A DNA stretch of 64,000 nucleotides from Batillaria attramentaria (lineage: Eukaryota > Mollusca > Gastropoda > Batillariidae). The stretch lies in NCBI GenBank assembly GCA_018292915.2, contig JACVVK020000035.1, forward strand, positions 346,001 through 410,000, read 5' to 3'. Of the stretch, positions 52,730-63,350 are shown piece by piece (position 1 is the first letter of the stretch; each line of letters begins with the position of its first letter). Below the pieces are notes generated by a model. That model saw only the letters and a list, made by a program, of their open reading frames with translations, ran no database searches and was not told the origin of the DNA. The translations under genes were made by a program, and so were the position numbers.

Positions 52730-54591
52730 GATCGAAATTTTTTTTTTTCAAATTTGTCCAATAATTCATAGGTCATTAGTCATACCATAGTCATATCATG
52801 CTCATGACATGTTTCACCTGTCCGACATGCTCCGATGGGGTTTTCTTCAACAATTTCTCTTCTTCCGCTTCTTGTCCTTTGCCTTTCAGGTGGCCCGAAA
52901 GCTTTGCCACGAAGTTGCTGTCACAGAAAATTTAAGCACACTTACTGTTGACTCTACTGGCACAAAAGACAGGCAGGTCTACGTGCGTTTCATGCTAATC
53001 TTACTGATGAAATTGAAAAGTGGAAGATGACCCTTAAGACCGCCAAAAGATATTTTTTTGAGTTTGACGCTCAGGTCAGCGCATTGAAAATTACTGGTGG
53101 GCATTCCACGATGATCCCAAGTCGATGATCAACCTGCGTTTGAACCTTCAGCGTATGAATACAGTACACGAAGGTCACTGGCCTCATCAGCAGACGACAA
53201 GATTTTCTATGGCTGGCTCGGAGCCTAATTTTGACTTTGGCAGCCTTTCAACGAAACTGACACAAACGTTTTACCACACCTCATGATCAAACGGCAAAAA
53301 CAAAAACTAAAAGGCGAGTGGTGTACACCCGTTCCACATGGTCATTTACACAGTTGGAAATCAGATTAGCTTGAGTACACTGAGCCTTTTAATTTAATAT
53401 GCAGACCAGCATAGGTACCGGGGAAAGTTTGATGAACTGTTTTGTTCTTAGCTTTCCTGATAATGACAGAAGAAGCAACAAAATCGGTTTCAAGCCAAGG
53501 GGAGGGGGTTATCTCGAAACACAACCTTCCGTTTCTCAAACACTACCTAAGTCTTGTCGCCAGACTACTATATCAACGGCTAAGATAGTGTAGCTTTTTT
53601 TTTTTTTTTTTACGTACACATGAATGTCAGGGTGCACACAGTCATTGCACATTTACCAAAAGGTGTCATTTTTCGCCAATATCTACGGATCGCTTTATGA
53701 AGCCAGTGCGACAAACACCTCCCAGAAAACATCGTGCAGCTACAAGCAGTGTGCTTCTTCACAGAAATAAACAGAGTAAAACAAAATAATTGTGACATGG
53801 ATTGTGGAGAGGGGCCATATGCCACGACTAGGACCAGATGGTCCGAGCAGGCAAGGTAATGGAGATTACATTTTTGTGTCCGAACTCGAAACTGTGAGAG
53901 TGCTCCATCACCGTGCTTGCTTGGTGGTGCTTTACGTCTCTCTCCACAAGGTGATTGGAGACAAGCCATCATCGTGCCTCTTTCTTATCGTAGGCCCGGG
54001 ACACACGGTAGACGTTTTTGTTCGAACAAACGTAGAGAACATCTCAAAACTCGCTCCGGCAAAAATAGGGCAAAGCCGCATGTCACACGAGAAACACGGA
54101 CAAACATCGTGTTAGCTGTTTGTTCGGACTAAAAAAGAAAAGAAAAAGAAAAAAAAAAAGAAAAAGAAAAGAAAAACCACTCCCGTGTGACATGTGCCTT
54201 ATGGGAGACGTTTTTCGTTCGAAAAAAACGTCGAGAACATCTCAAAACTCGCTCCGAAAAAGAATAGGGCAAAGAAATGTTGTAGCCACATGTCACACGA
54301 GAAACACGGAAAAACACCATGTTCGCATTTTATTTGGACTAAAAACTACTCCCGTGTGCATCGGCCTTAGGCTCTGACACATAGGAGACGTGTTTGTTCG
54401 AACGAACATAGAGAACAGCATGCTCCGAAAACAAATAGCGCAAAGAAAATAATGTTGTAATAATAATAATAATAGCAATGAATATTTATTTGCGCTTATT
54501 CTCTGTGAGCTCTAAGCGCCTACAGAGGAGGTAAAATAACTAAAAGAAGCTAAAAGCTACTAGAAAGATAAAAAGCACTAAAATAGCTAAA

Positions 54592-54643
<52 letters not shown>

Positions 54644-54923
54644 GTGTCTGTTATTCACTCATCATTGTTGTTGTGCTATAAACAGGTGTGTCTTAATGGA
54701 CGTTTTATGTAGCCGCATGTCACACGAGAAACACGGAAAAAACACCATGTTCGCTGTTTATTTGGACTGAAAACCTTCCCGTGTGGCATCGGCCTTAGTT
54801 GACTACCAAGAAAGCTAAAGGCAGGTAGCTCTTCTAAACTTCACCGGTGGATCAGCTGGTCTAGCTTCAACTCTTCGCCGCTGGTTGCATGATACAGGAG
54901 GTATGTAAGTTACCAACACTCAC
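52507..54923. other. Non-coding stretch with tandem repeats
   Basis: Contains GAGA and poly-T tracts, a short segment shared with 46445 (about 53092-53150), and from about 53990 to 54810 a tandem array described separately. No gene is supported. Confidence 0.55.
53990..54810. repeat. Diverged tandem repeat of about 180-200 bp
   Basis: Three to four units share GTTCGAACAAACGTAGAGAA, CTCAAAACTCGCTCCG, ATGTCACACGAGAAACACGG and CTCCCGTGTG. They are interrupted by an A-rich run (54130-54177), an AAT run near 54456 and a CA microsatellite (54598-54642). GTTCGAACAAAC is palindromic. The array is non-coding. Confidence 0.75.
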
Positions 54924-55015
54924 TCAGCACTGCGTCTCTGTTTCAGAATTCTCTCTTGTGTTTCTGCGGAAGGAGAGGTCCTGTATGAGGAGTCTTTCTT
55001 GGACTTTCGGCACAT
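54924..55015 (-). CDS. Candidate exon (basic, CRKSKK), low confidence
   Basis: Acceptor CACGTGCTTTCAG, possible donor GA|GTGAGT. In phase 0 it reads MCRKSKKDSSYRTSPSAETQ then ERILKQRRSA, or stops at TGA if unspliced. A Cys followed by basic residues is common just inside a membrane helix. It can only join the exon at 52506 through that exon's less favoured reading. It may be an alternative terminal exon or chance. Confidence 0.3.
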
Positions 55016-55114
55016 CTGAAAGCACGTGTATTCCGAAGTTAAATGAAACAAATCTACGGAAAAATACAACACAAACAAAACAACAACGATAGCCAACAAC
55101 AGCAACAACCAAAA

Positions 55115-55498
55115 AACAAGGAGGAACGGCCCCGCCCTACAAAGTTATTTCTCCAAACTTCATTTTATTTTGTCTTTGTAGTTATTGTTGCCGGTTCTTC
55201 CCTTTCCAAGTTCTAACAATGACACTAGATCCTCTACGACCTCGACCGATTAGCCACGTGACTGGGGGTGGGGCCGGGTGGGGGAAGAAGGGAGGGAGAG
55301 AGAGAGAGGCAGAGAGAGAGAGAGTGGGTGGGTGGGTGTTTAGGAGTTTAACGTCCTTTTCCCTCACATAAGGGTGATATCAAAGACGGGGCAACGAGAA
55401 AAAGGCCAGCACAAATATTTGGCCCCAGCGGCCAGTATTCGAACTCTCGGCCCAAGCATTGAAAGTCTAACGCTCTACCATTCGGCCACCCTGGCTCC

Positions 55499-55570
<72 letters not shown>

Positions 55571-56758
55571 GTCAGTTCCGTGATCTAAACATTTGACGTC
55601 AGCCCAGGCAGGTCGTCATACAGAGAGAGAGAGAGAGAGATGACGTCAATTCCGTGAAGTAAACTTTCGACGTCAGCCTCTAGCACTGAGATCGTCTGAG
55701 GATGCTTGTTCATGTCTTGTGATTTCCCTGTTGGCTTTGTGACTTCTCCGACTGAATTATTTTTCACATGAAATCTGGAAGATCTAGAGGGCTGATGAAA
55801 TGTCGGAAGCAGTGGCGATACTTGCAGATTTTGTCTGCGAACCAAACATTTGACGTCAGCCCCACGCTGCTCGTCTGACAGATGATACTTCTACATATCT
55901 TGTGATTTCCTTGTTGCTTTTGTGACTTCCGTGACTGAATTAATTTTGACATAAAATCTGGAAGATCTAGAGAGCTGATGAAACGTGGACTTAAGTGCCT
56001 TGGTTTGTACTTACGAAATTGCAAAATTGGAACTTTTTTGACCGGCGCTTCTCGCAGAAACGTGAAAAATGTGTTTATCTAAAAGCTCTGCTATTCTTAA
56101 TACTAAAGCTATAATAGTGCAGCAGTTCATGTCATATGTGCAGTTGGCACAAGTGACAAAAATACCGGAACGAGGAGTAATTTGAAGGAGTCTTTTCATA
56201 GATATTTGGCTTTATATTCAAACCACCCCTACCTCGGAAATATTTTTCTTACACAAAACCTGTCAGAGCTACATAGCTGTGCTACGAAAACAGGCAGTAT
56301 AATTGGATGATCTTCCCAATTTCAGAAAATGAAGCCATTTGAAAAAATTTTTTCGAAAAAATTCGTAACATGACCGATTTTTAAAAATCTGCGATAACTC
56401 TTTTGAAAATGCAGTAGGCTAAAAATCGTGAAAAGTAGGTCTGGAGAAGGTGAATTCCCATTTTATCTCAAAGTAAAAAGGCCTCCAACGAGGTGGTTTA
56501 GGAGATAGCCATCATTACATCCGTCCACACACACACACACACACAGACACACGTCATTCCCGCCAAAAAGAACGCAGCAGCAAAGTGTGCACGTAAGGTG
56601 TCTATGACGCAGATTTCGTTACGTCACTGTGTGCGTGAAAGTAAGTATTGTGTGGAGAAACGTCACAGTCTTGTTTTGTATCACTGAAACTTGCTGCTGC
56701 GTGTAGCAAAATCTGCCCCGTCTCATAAAGTTGTTTCTCTATAGAGAAACAACTTAAA
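55115..56758. repeat. 1.6-kb repeat, copy A
   Basis: Starts ACAAGGAGGAACGGCCCCGC and ends in a perfect 28-bp palindrome around TTGTTTCTCTATAGAGAAAC. Internal parts are a SINE-like unit (55326-55500), a GA microsatellite (55501-55568), two diverged inner units with TTTGACGTCAGCC and TCTGGAAGATCTAGAG, and a CA tract. It is closely matched by 59092-61925. It has no open frame. Confidence 0.85.
55326..55500 (-). mobile_element. tRNA-derived SINE, good copy
   Basis: The minus strand reads GGGGAGCCAGGGTGGCCGAA then TGGTAGAGCGTTAGACTTTC (box A), GAGTTCGAATACTGGC (box B), then GCTGGCCTTTTTCTCGTTGC, GATATCACCCTTATGTGAGG and the tail GGACGTTAAACTCCTAAACA with CACCC repeats. It is nested in the 1.6-kb repeat. 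Confidence 0.85.
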
Positions 56759-57006
56759 AACCAAACAAACCCGACAACCAAAACACCCCACCAAACGTGG
56801 AGCCACACAGCATGCCGACTGGGTGGGTGTTTGGGAGTTTAACGTCCTTCTTCTGCAACGTGAGGGTGATATCAAAGACGGCAACGAGAAAGGAGCCAGC
56901 ACAAATATTTGGCCAGCCGGGATTTGAACTCACGACCCGAGCATTGAAAGTCCAGCGCTCTACTATTCGGCTATCCCGGCTGTCCGCCCCGCCCCCCATT
57001 CCCCTT

Positions 57007-57084
<78 letters not shown>

Positions 57085-57242
57085 CACAACTCCCGCCAAA
57101 AAGAACGCAGCAGCACAGTGTGCACGTAAGGTGTCTGTGCGCGCGCACACACACAGCATGGCTGTGACCAGAGACCTATGTAGGTCCCTACTGTGACACA
57201 GATCGGAGCTATCATAGTGATTCAAGCAAAAACACAGTACAA
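56759..57242. other. Spacer with SINE and CA microsatellite
   Basis: Contains the SINE copy at 56819-56984 and a CA run at 57009-57080, followed by a short copy of the tail of the 1.6-kb repeat (CCGCCAAAAAGAACGCAGCA, GTGCACGTAAGGTGTCT). No gene is present. Confidence 0.7.
56819..56984 (-). mobile_element. tRNA-derived SINE copy
   Basis: The minus strand shows CCGGGATAGCCGAATAGTAG (box A), TTTCAATGCTCGGGTCGTGA, GAGTTCAAATCCCGG (box B with one change), the CTGGCCAAATATTTG body and GGACGTTAAACTCCCAAACA. Same family as 41708. Confidence 0.82.
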
Positions 57243-58664
57243 CTAGAGAGGCAAAAGCCTCCATGGCTCCCTTGTGACATGGGTCAAGGTCATTCAAAAG
57301 AGTATGTTTGTAAAAAAATCTTACCACTATCTATCATCAAGCCAAGTAAGGTGTCTCTGGTGTTCTTAGTTCCTGGCAATATTACACTTTTCCCCAAAAC
57401 TGACTGTATGGCCTTGACCTTGGGCCAAGGTCATTCAAATAAGATGTCTATCATTACACCAAGTTGGATGCCTCTAGTATTTGTAGTTTCTCCAAAGACG
57501 GTAATATTGAAATTGACAACAGACAGCTTTAATGACCTTGACTCAAAGTCAAGGTCATTTAAAGTGGTATGGGTATATAGTTCTTATCAATGTCTATTAG
57601 CATGGCAAGTTTGGCGCCTCTGCTGTTTGTTGTTTCTGAGAAAATGCCAATGTTACGGTTTCACAAAAATAGCTTGTACGGCCTTGACCTTGACACAAGG
57701 CTATTGAATACATGTATATCTGTTAAGTTCTTATCAATGTCTATCACCATAAAGTTTAAAACCTCTGGTTTTTGTAAATTCCAAGAAAATGCCAATGCAA
57801 AATTTTAAAGCAGACAGCTTTAGTGGCCTTGACCTTGAGTCAAGGTCATTCAACATGATATATTTTGAAAGGTCTTACGGCTGTCTATAGGCATGCCAAG
57901 TTTGGTGCCTCTGCTTTTTGTAGATTCTGAGAAAATGCCCATGTTAAGGTTTACTGCGGAAATGCGGAAAATAGCTTGTACAGCCTTGACCTTGACACAA
58001 GGCCATTGAATACATGTACTTCTGTAAAGATCTTATCAATGTCTATCATCATGCAAAGTTTAAAGCCTCCGGTTTTTGTAGATTCCAAGAAAATGCCAAT
58101 GCAAAATTTTAAAACAAACAGCTTTAGTGACCTTGACCTTGAGTCAAGGTCACTCAGAATGATATATTTTGAAAGGCCTTACGGCTGTCTATCAGCATGC
58201 CAAGTTTGGTGCCTGTGCTGTTTGTAGATTCTGAGAAAATGCCAATGTTAAGGTTTTCTAGGGAAATGCGGAAAATAACTTGTCTGACCTTGACCTTCAC
58301 ACAAGGCCATTGAATACATGTATATCTGTAAAGTTCTTATCAATGTCTATCATCATGCAAAGTTCAAAACCTCTGGCATTTGTAGACTCCAAGAAAATGC
58401 CTATGTAAAATTTTCAAACAGACAGCTTTAGTGACCTTGACCTTGAGCCAAGGTCATTCAAAATTATATATTTTGAAAGGTCTTATGGCTGTCTATCGGT
58501 ATGCCAAGTTTGGTGACTCTGCTCTTTGTAGATTTTGAGAAAATGCCAATGTTAAGGTTTACTGCGGACACACCCACAGACAGACACACACACACACACA
58601 CACACACAGACAGACGACGGAGGGTTACAACATAGACTCCCATTGTTACACAAGGGAGCCAAAA
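57243..58664. mobile_element. TCAAGGTCA-rich element, longest copy
   Basis: The left end is AACTAGAGAGGCAAAAGCCT; the right end is CACAAGGGAGCC. About eight monomers lie between, each with GCCAAGTTTGG-type and TGAGAAAATGCCAATG phrases and paired TGACCTTGA / TCAAGGTCA. The right end nearly abuts the candidate membrane exon at 58674. Confidence 0.8.
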
Positions 58665-58673
58665 ATAAAATAC

Positions 58674-58801
58674 CCCTCGGTGATGAGTACTGGTGAAATG
58701 AACAATACCCAGATCAGCAATCCAGCGATGATAATGGCCAGTACAGAAAACGACGAGCCTAAAATCACGGCAAGCTTTGTCCTGGGGTCCATTTTCTTTT
58801 C
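58674..58801 (-). CDS. Candidate exon encoding a transmembrane helix
   Basis: Acceptor TTAATTTCAG. In phase 0 it reads EKKMDPRTKLAVILGSSFSV then LAIIIAGLLIWVLFISPVLI, a clear single membrane helix with a basic N-terminal flank, which by the positive-inside rule predicts a cytosolic N-terminus. The end is uncertain. Possible donors are GG|GTATTT at 58673 (phase 2) and CCA|GTACTC at 58690 (phase 0). Unspliced, it ends at a stop inside the repeat. It joins in phase 0 to the exon at 62145-62345. It may be the N-terminal part of the giant gene or a separate gene. Confidence 0.5.
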
Positions 58802-59091
58802 CTGAAATTAAAGAAACAAATTCAAAAAAATTTGAAAGAAAACGTCTGGCACACACATTTCCGTCTGATAAAGAACTTAATTTTCCAAGGAAAAGACTTT
58901 TTCCTTAAAGTAACAAAGTTTCTGTTCGTTTTTACCTGAAGAAAAAGTTTTCGTAATCTCACAAAAGTAGTTTTTCTCATCCCTCAAAAGCATTTTTCAT
59001 TTCTAAATCAGTGTTTTCACATGAGAGAACAATTGACGACAATGTAAATCCATATTCATCCGCCCTTCTGTCGTCAAAGCATTTTACTCAA
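58802..59091. other. Intron or intergenic, nothing recognised
   Basis: AT-rich single-copy-looking sequence upstream of the candidate membrane exon. No open frame or repeat family is recognised. Confidence 0.5.
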
Positions 59092-59322
59092 ACAACAAGG
59101 AGGAACGGCCCCGTCCTACAAAGTTGTTTCTACAAACTTCGTTTTATTTTGTCTGTTTTGTTGTTATTGTTGCCGGTTCTCCCCCTCTCCAAGTTGTACC
59201 AATGATACTAGATCCTCTACGACCTCGACCTCGACCGATTAGCCAGGTGACTGGGGGTGGGGCCGGGTGGGGGAAGAAGGGAGAGAGAGAGAGAGAGGCA
59301 GAGAGAGAGGGTGGGTGGGTGG

Positions 59323-59477
59323 GTGTTTAGGAGTTTAACGTCCTTTTCCACCACATAAGGGTGATATCAAAGACAGGGCAACGAGAAAAAGGCCAGCACA
59401 AATATTTGGCCCCAGCGGCCGGGATTCGAACTCTCGGCCCAAGCATTGAAAGTCTACCATTCGGACACCCTGGCTCC

Positions 59478-59481
<4 letters not shown>
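59323..59481 (-). mobile_element. tRNA-derived SINE copy inside copy B
   Basis: Orthologous in position to the SINE at 55326-55500, with the box B sequence GAGTTCGAATCCCGGC and the same tail. A short deletion (TAACGCTC) has removed part of the box A region. It was therefore present before the 1.6-kb unit was copied. Confidence 0.85.
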
Positions 59482-59541
<60 letters not shown>

Positions 59542-60236
59542 GTCAGTTCCGTGAACTAAACATTTGACGTCAGCCTCAGGCAGGTCGTCATACAGAGAGA
59601 GAGAGAGAGAGAGATGACGTCAATTCCGTGAAACAAACTTTTGACGTCAGCCTCTAGCACTGAGATCGTCTGAGGATGCTTGTTCATGTCTTGTGATTTC
59701 CCTGTTGGCTTTGTGACTTCTCCGACTGAATTATTTTTCACATGAAATCTGGAAGATCTAGAGGGCTGATGAAATGTCGGAAGCAGTGACGTTACTTGCA
59801 GATTTTGTCTGTGAACCAAACATTTGACCTCAGCCTCATGCTGCTCGTCTGATGACACTTCTTCATATCTTGTGATTTCCTTGTTGCTTTTGTGACTTCC
59901 GTGACTGAATTAATTTTGACATAAAATCTGGAAGATCTGGAGAGCTGATGAAACGTGGACTTAAGTGCCTTGGATTGTACTTACGAAATTGCAAAATTGG
60001 AACTTTTTTGACCGGCGCTTCTCGTAGAAACGTGAAAAAATGTGTTTATCTAAAAGCTCTGTTATTCTTAATACTAAAGCTATAATAGTGGAGTTGTTCA
60101 TGTCATATGTGCAGTTGGCACAAGTGACAAAAATACCGCAATGATGAGTAATTTGAAGGAGTCTTTTCATAGATATTTGAATTTATATGCAAACCACCCC
60201 TACCTCGGAAATATTTTTCTTACACAGAACCTGTCA

Positions 60237-61434
60237 GATTCAAAGATTCAAGATTTTATTCCTTTCTCCCCATTTGGGGTATGGAGGAATGTCAAGTAAT
60301 GCATCATACATGATTCTCATACGTACAGAATTACAAAAACACATGTAGGACGGAAGAAATCACAACAGTCCAAACAGCACATCGCATATGTTACAAAAGA
60401 ACAAACAAAAACAACAGTGCACGTGTGTGAGGTGAAACATGTCAACATAGTTACAAACGTATCTACATGACATACTAGATGATTTTACTATTTCTAAAAA
60501 AAAAAAAAACAATAGTGCAAGTGTGTGAGGTGAAACATGTCAACATAGTTACGAACATACCTACATGACATACTAGACGATTTTACTATTTCTAATGAAT
60601 TTTGCCAGACTTAGCAATGTTTTCTTTGGTAGTTCTAGTGACATGTACCTGCAGAAATTAAAAGATGAAATTGGTCTGCGAAATGTTGATGGTATAACAT
60701 GTTGCCTTTCAGCTTGAAATTTTGGGCATTCCATGATAAAATGCAGTTCGTCATCAATTACTGACATATCGCATCTAGCGCAGAGTCTGTTCTCTTTGGG
60801 TGTGCCATTTCGTCTACCAAGTTCAATAGCTAATTTATGATTGCTGCACCGGAATTTCATCAGAGAAATAACATAAGTGTCTGGTAGTACTGAAATGTAC
60901 TTCTCGGTCCCGAACTGTAACTTGTAATTCCTGTAGAACAGACACTTACTACTATTTTCCAAGGTTTGTCTCCAGTCTCTAATAAAGTTTTCTTGTAAGC
61001 TGGTTCTAACGTTGCGGCAGAGCGAGTCTATACTATTAAAGGTTTGTGTTTCCCAGACACAGTCATAGCCGCTTTCAATAAGAATGTCTTTTATTTTACT
61101 CAGCCACTGGGAGCTTAAAAGCGATTCCTTATGGAGTTGGGACAATACTCTATACATTTTTGTTGAGAATTTGTCAGCCGTTGAACTGACTAAGCTTGCC
61201 CAGAATCTAATCATTCTAACTTTGATTGCTATTTCTAAGGGGAATTTTCCAGCTTCACCATAAATGACTGATGACATTGTGTTTCGCTGCAACCGGAAAG
61301 TATATCTGAGAAATTTCAGCTGTAGTTTTTCAATCAAAACTAAGTTTTCATATCCCCATATCTCGGATCCGTACAGCAGGACAGGTGCAACCATTTTATC
61401 GAAAAGATCAAGCAGAACACCAATAGGCAGAGCT
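60237..61434 (-). mobile_element. 5'-truncated LINE, reverse transcriptase C-terminal part
   Basis: The minus-strand frame (first Met 61394, stop at 60573) opens LFDKMVAPVLLYGSEIWGYE, typical of the thumb region of jockey/CR1-like reverse transcriptases. It continues to a Cys-rich C-terminus (CARCDMSVIDDELHFIMECP), a CCHC-like motif of such elements. Codons upstream of the Met are open to the truncation point. The 3' UTR contains a duplicated segment of about 90 bp (60410-60500 and 60510-60596), and the tail is made of TCTTGAATCTTTGAAT-like repeats, not poly-A. Any target duplication is very short (CAG) or absent. Confidence 0.9.
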
Positions 61435-61925
61435 ACAGTGCTGTGCTACGAAAACAGGCAGTATAATTGGATCATCTTCCCATTTTCAGAAAATGAAGCC
61501 ATTTGAACATTTTTTTCGAAAAAAATCGTAACATGACCGAATCTTTTAAATCGGCGATAACTCTTCGGAAAATGCGGCAGGCTAAAAATCGTGAAAGGTA
61601 GCTCTGGAGAAGGTGAATTCCCATTTTATCTCAAAGTAAAAAGGCCTCCAACGAGGTGGTTTAGGTTTAGGTGGTTTACATCCACCCACACACACGCACA
61701 CACACACGTCTCACAACTCCCGCCAAAAAGAACGCAGCAGCATAGTGTGCACGTAAGGTGTCTATGACGCAGATTTCGTTACGTCACTGTGTGCGTGAAA
61801 GTAAGTATTGTGTGGAGAAACATCACAGTCTTGTTTTGTATCACTGAAAATTGCTGCTGCGCGTAGCAAAATCTGCCCCGTCTCATAAAGTTGTTTCTCT
61901 AGATAGAGAAACAACTTAAAAACGG

Positions 61926-62144
61926 AAATGGTAACTAACGCCATACAGGGTACCTAAAGGTATAGCACAGTCCACAAAAAGTCTGTCACCATTTCGCCGT
62001 ATATCTCTAACTGAGGTCATCAAAGCAAGACACTTTCTGGAATATGTCTTCGCACAAAATCAAGCAGATTTCCTTAGACTGAAATACTGAGACGAGATTC
62101 GGGATGTTCTCCTTGTCACTGCAACTGCCACCCAAGGGACTTAC
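61926..62144. other. Spacer next to candidate exon
   Basis: Single-copy-looking sequence between the 1.6-kb repeat and the donor site at 62144. Nothing else was recognised. Confidence 0.5.
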
Positions 62145-62345
62145 TTCTTTTCCCTTGATGGTCGATAGAAGTCCTTCCTCCTCCTCTACCTCTGCTGGCT
62201 CTTCGCCGAACCCTTCCTCCATCTTTGCATGACCAACAGAGCCACCCTTTGAGGCCACAACCACCATGGAGCCCTTTGTTTGACCTTTGACGGAATCGGG
62301 GCCGTTGGGACCCATATTGTCTGGAAGCTTGATCCATTGTTGCAT
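62145..62345 (-). CDS. Candidate N-terminal exon (67 codons)
   Basis: ATG at 62343-62345, strong donor GAA|GTAAGT, phase 0 exit. Encodes MQQWIKLPDNMGPNGPDSVK, GQTKGSMVVVASKGGSVGHA and KMEEGFGEEPAEVEEEEGLL then STIKGKE. An acceptor-like ACAG lies just before GCATG, so the exon may begin at 62347 with upstream 5' UTR. It connects in frame to the membrane exon at 58801 (KGKE then EKKMDPRTK). A competing overlapping frame from ATGGATCAAG has a better start context but joins the membrane exon out of frame. Confidence 0.5.
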
Positions 62346-62512
62346 GCCTGTGGCGGTATTATTATTATTAATTTATTATCGTTGTTGTTGTTGTTACTCA
62401 GTAACTTACAGCTGTTACTCACTGGTCAAGGATAAGCCAGAGACAGCCGAAGTAAAATTCACTTTGACGACGCGCGAGTAAAAAGTGGATACACTCACCC
62501 TCTCGCCTACAC

Positions 62513-62518
62513 ACACAC

Positions 62519-62610
<92 letters not shown>
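62513..62610. repeat. CA microsatellite
   Basis: A run of nearly 100 bp of CA with one G interruption near 62522. It generates false Thr-His and Cys-Val frames. Confidence 0.95.
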
Positions 62611-62612
<2 letters not shown>

Positions 62613-62994
62613 TATACCACATCACCACCACCACCGCCACCAACAGCAACAACAACATCAACGCTTGCATAGTTAACGTCGGGATATTTGTGACAGAAAT
62701 CGTGGATTGCGGCCCTGTCACGCAGCTTCAAACCACACGGACCAACATCATCAGACCATCATCCTCATCCTCATCCTCATAATAAATAATAATAATAATA
62801 ATGAGTATTGTAGAGGCGCTTTACCCATTTCGTGAATCGGCTTAAGCGCCACGAACTGAACCCAACACGCACGCTCACGTGAATCACACGCATTCTCTCA
62901 CACACTGGACATAAACACATGACAATCACGTGGTGCGAAGGGTCAGCTCAGCTATTTAAATTTCGGAATTTAAAATTGCATTTATTTTTCAAAT

Positions 62995-63180
62995 TTGGTG
63001 GGCTGAACATTTCCAAAGCAGAGGGGGAGGAAGCCGGAGTACCCGGAGAGAACCCCCCGACGATTGGCCCAAATGAACGGTGACACATACGAGAAGGAAA
63101 AATTCTTTGCCCCCAGTGGGACTCGAACCTCTCGCATTGGTGGCAAGTCTCTCAACCACTAGACCACCGACCACCCCCAT
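62995..63180 (-). mobile_element. tRNA-derived SINE-like unit, third type
   Basis: The minus strand starts GGGGGTGGTCGGTGGTCTAG then TGGTTGAGAGACTTGCC (box A), and GAGGTTCGAGTCCCACTGGG (box B), a well-preserved tRNA-like head of about 70 bases. It continues with CAAAGAATTTTTCCTTCTCG and TCTCCGGGTACTCCGGCTTC. The continuing body makes a SINE more likely than a functional tRNA gene. Confidence 0.75.
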
Positions 63181-63350
63181 CATGCATAATAAACATTGCC
63201 CCAGTTATCGAGCCCTCCGTGTATTCAACCAATGACCTGGAAGGAATACCACTGGAGATGGCAACCAGGTTACAGACCAGTAATAGCTAACTACGCTAAA
63301 TATAGTTGAAAATCTTTGCCCCTTTTCAAATGTGTGTGCAGAGTTTTAAA

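Larger units (their letters stand above)
59092..61925. repeat. 1.6-kb repeat, copy B, split by a LINE
   Basis: 59092-60236 and 61435-61925 together match copy A closely, including the SINE and the GA run. Its terminal palindrome is slightly altered (CTCTAGATAGAG where copy A has CTCTATAGAG). The break falls after CCTGTCAG, exactly where copy A is continuous (CCTGTCAGAGCTACA). Confidence 0.85.
62346..63350. other. Non-coding stretch with microsatellites
   Basis: Contains a GTT/AAT-rich run (62357-62395), a long CA microsatellite (62513-62610), ACC/ATC-rich and AAT tracts (62617-62802), and the SINE-like unit at 62995-63180. No gene or promoter could be supported. Confidence 0.6.

Noticed and set aside
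54924..55015. Treating the CRKSKK segment as a certain exon of the giant gene
   Set aside because: Its phases do not fit the favoured reading of the next exon; it is kept only as a low-confidence candidate.
63110..63180. A functional tRNA gene on the minus strand
   Set aside because: The A- and B-box-like head is good, but the sequence continues as a SINE body and the cloverleaf acceptor stem was not convincing.
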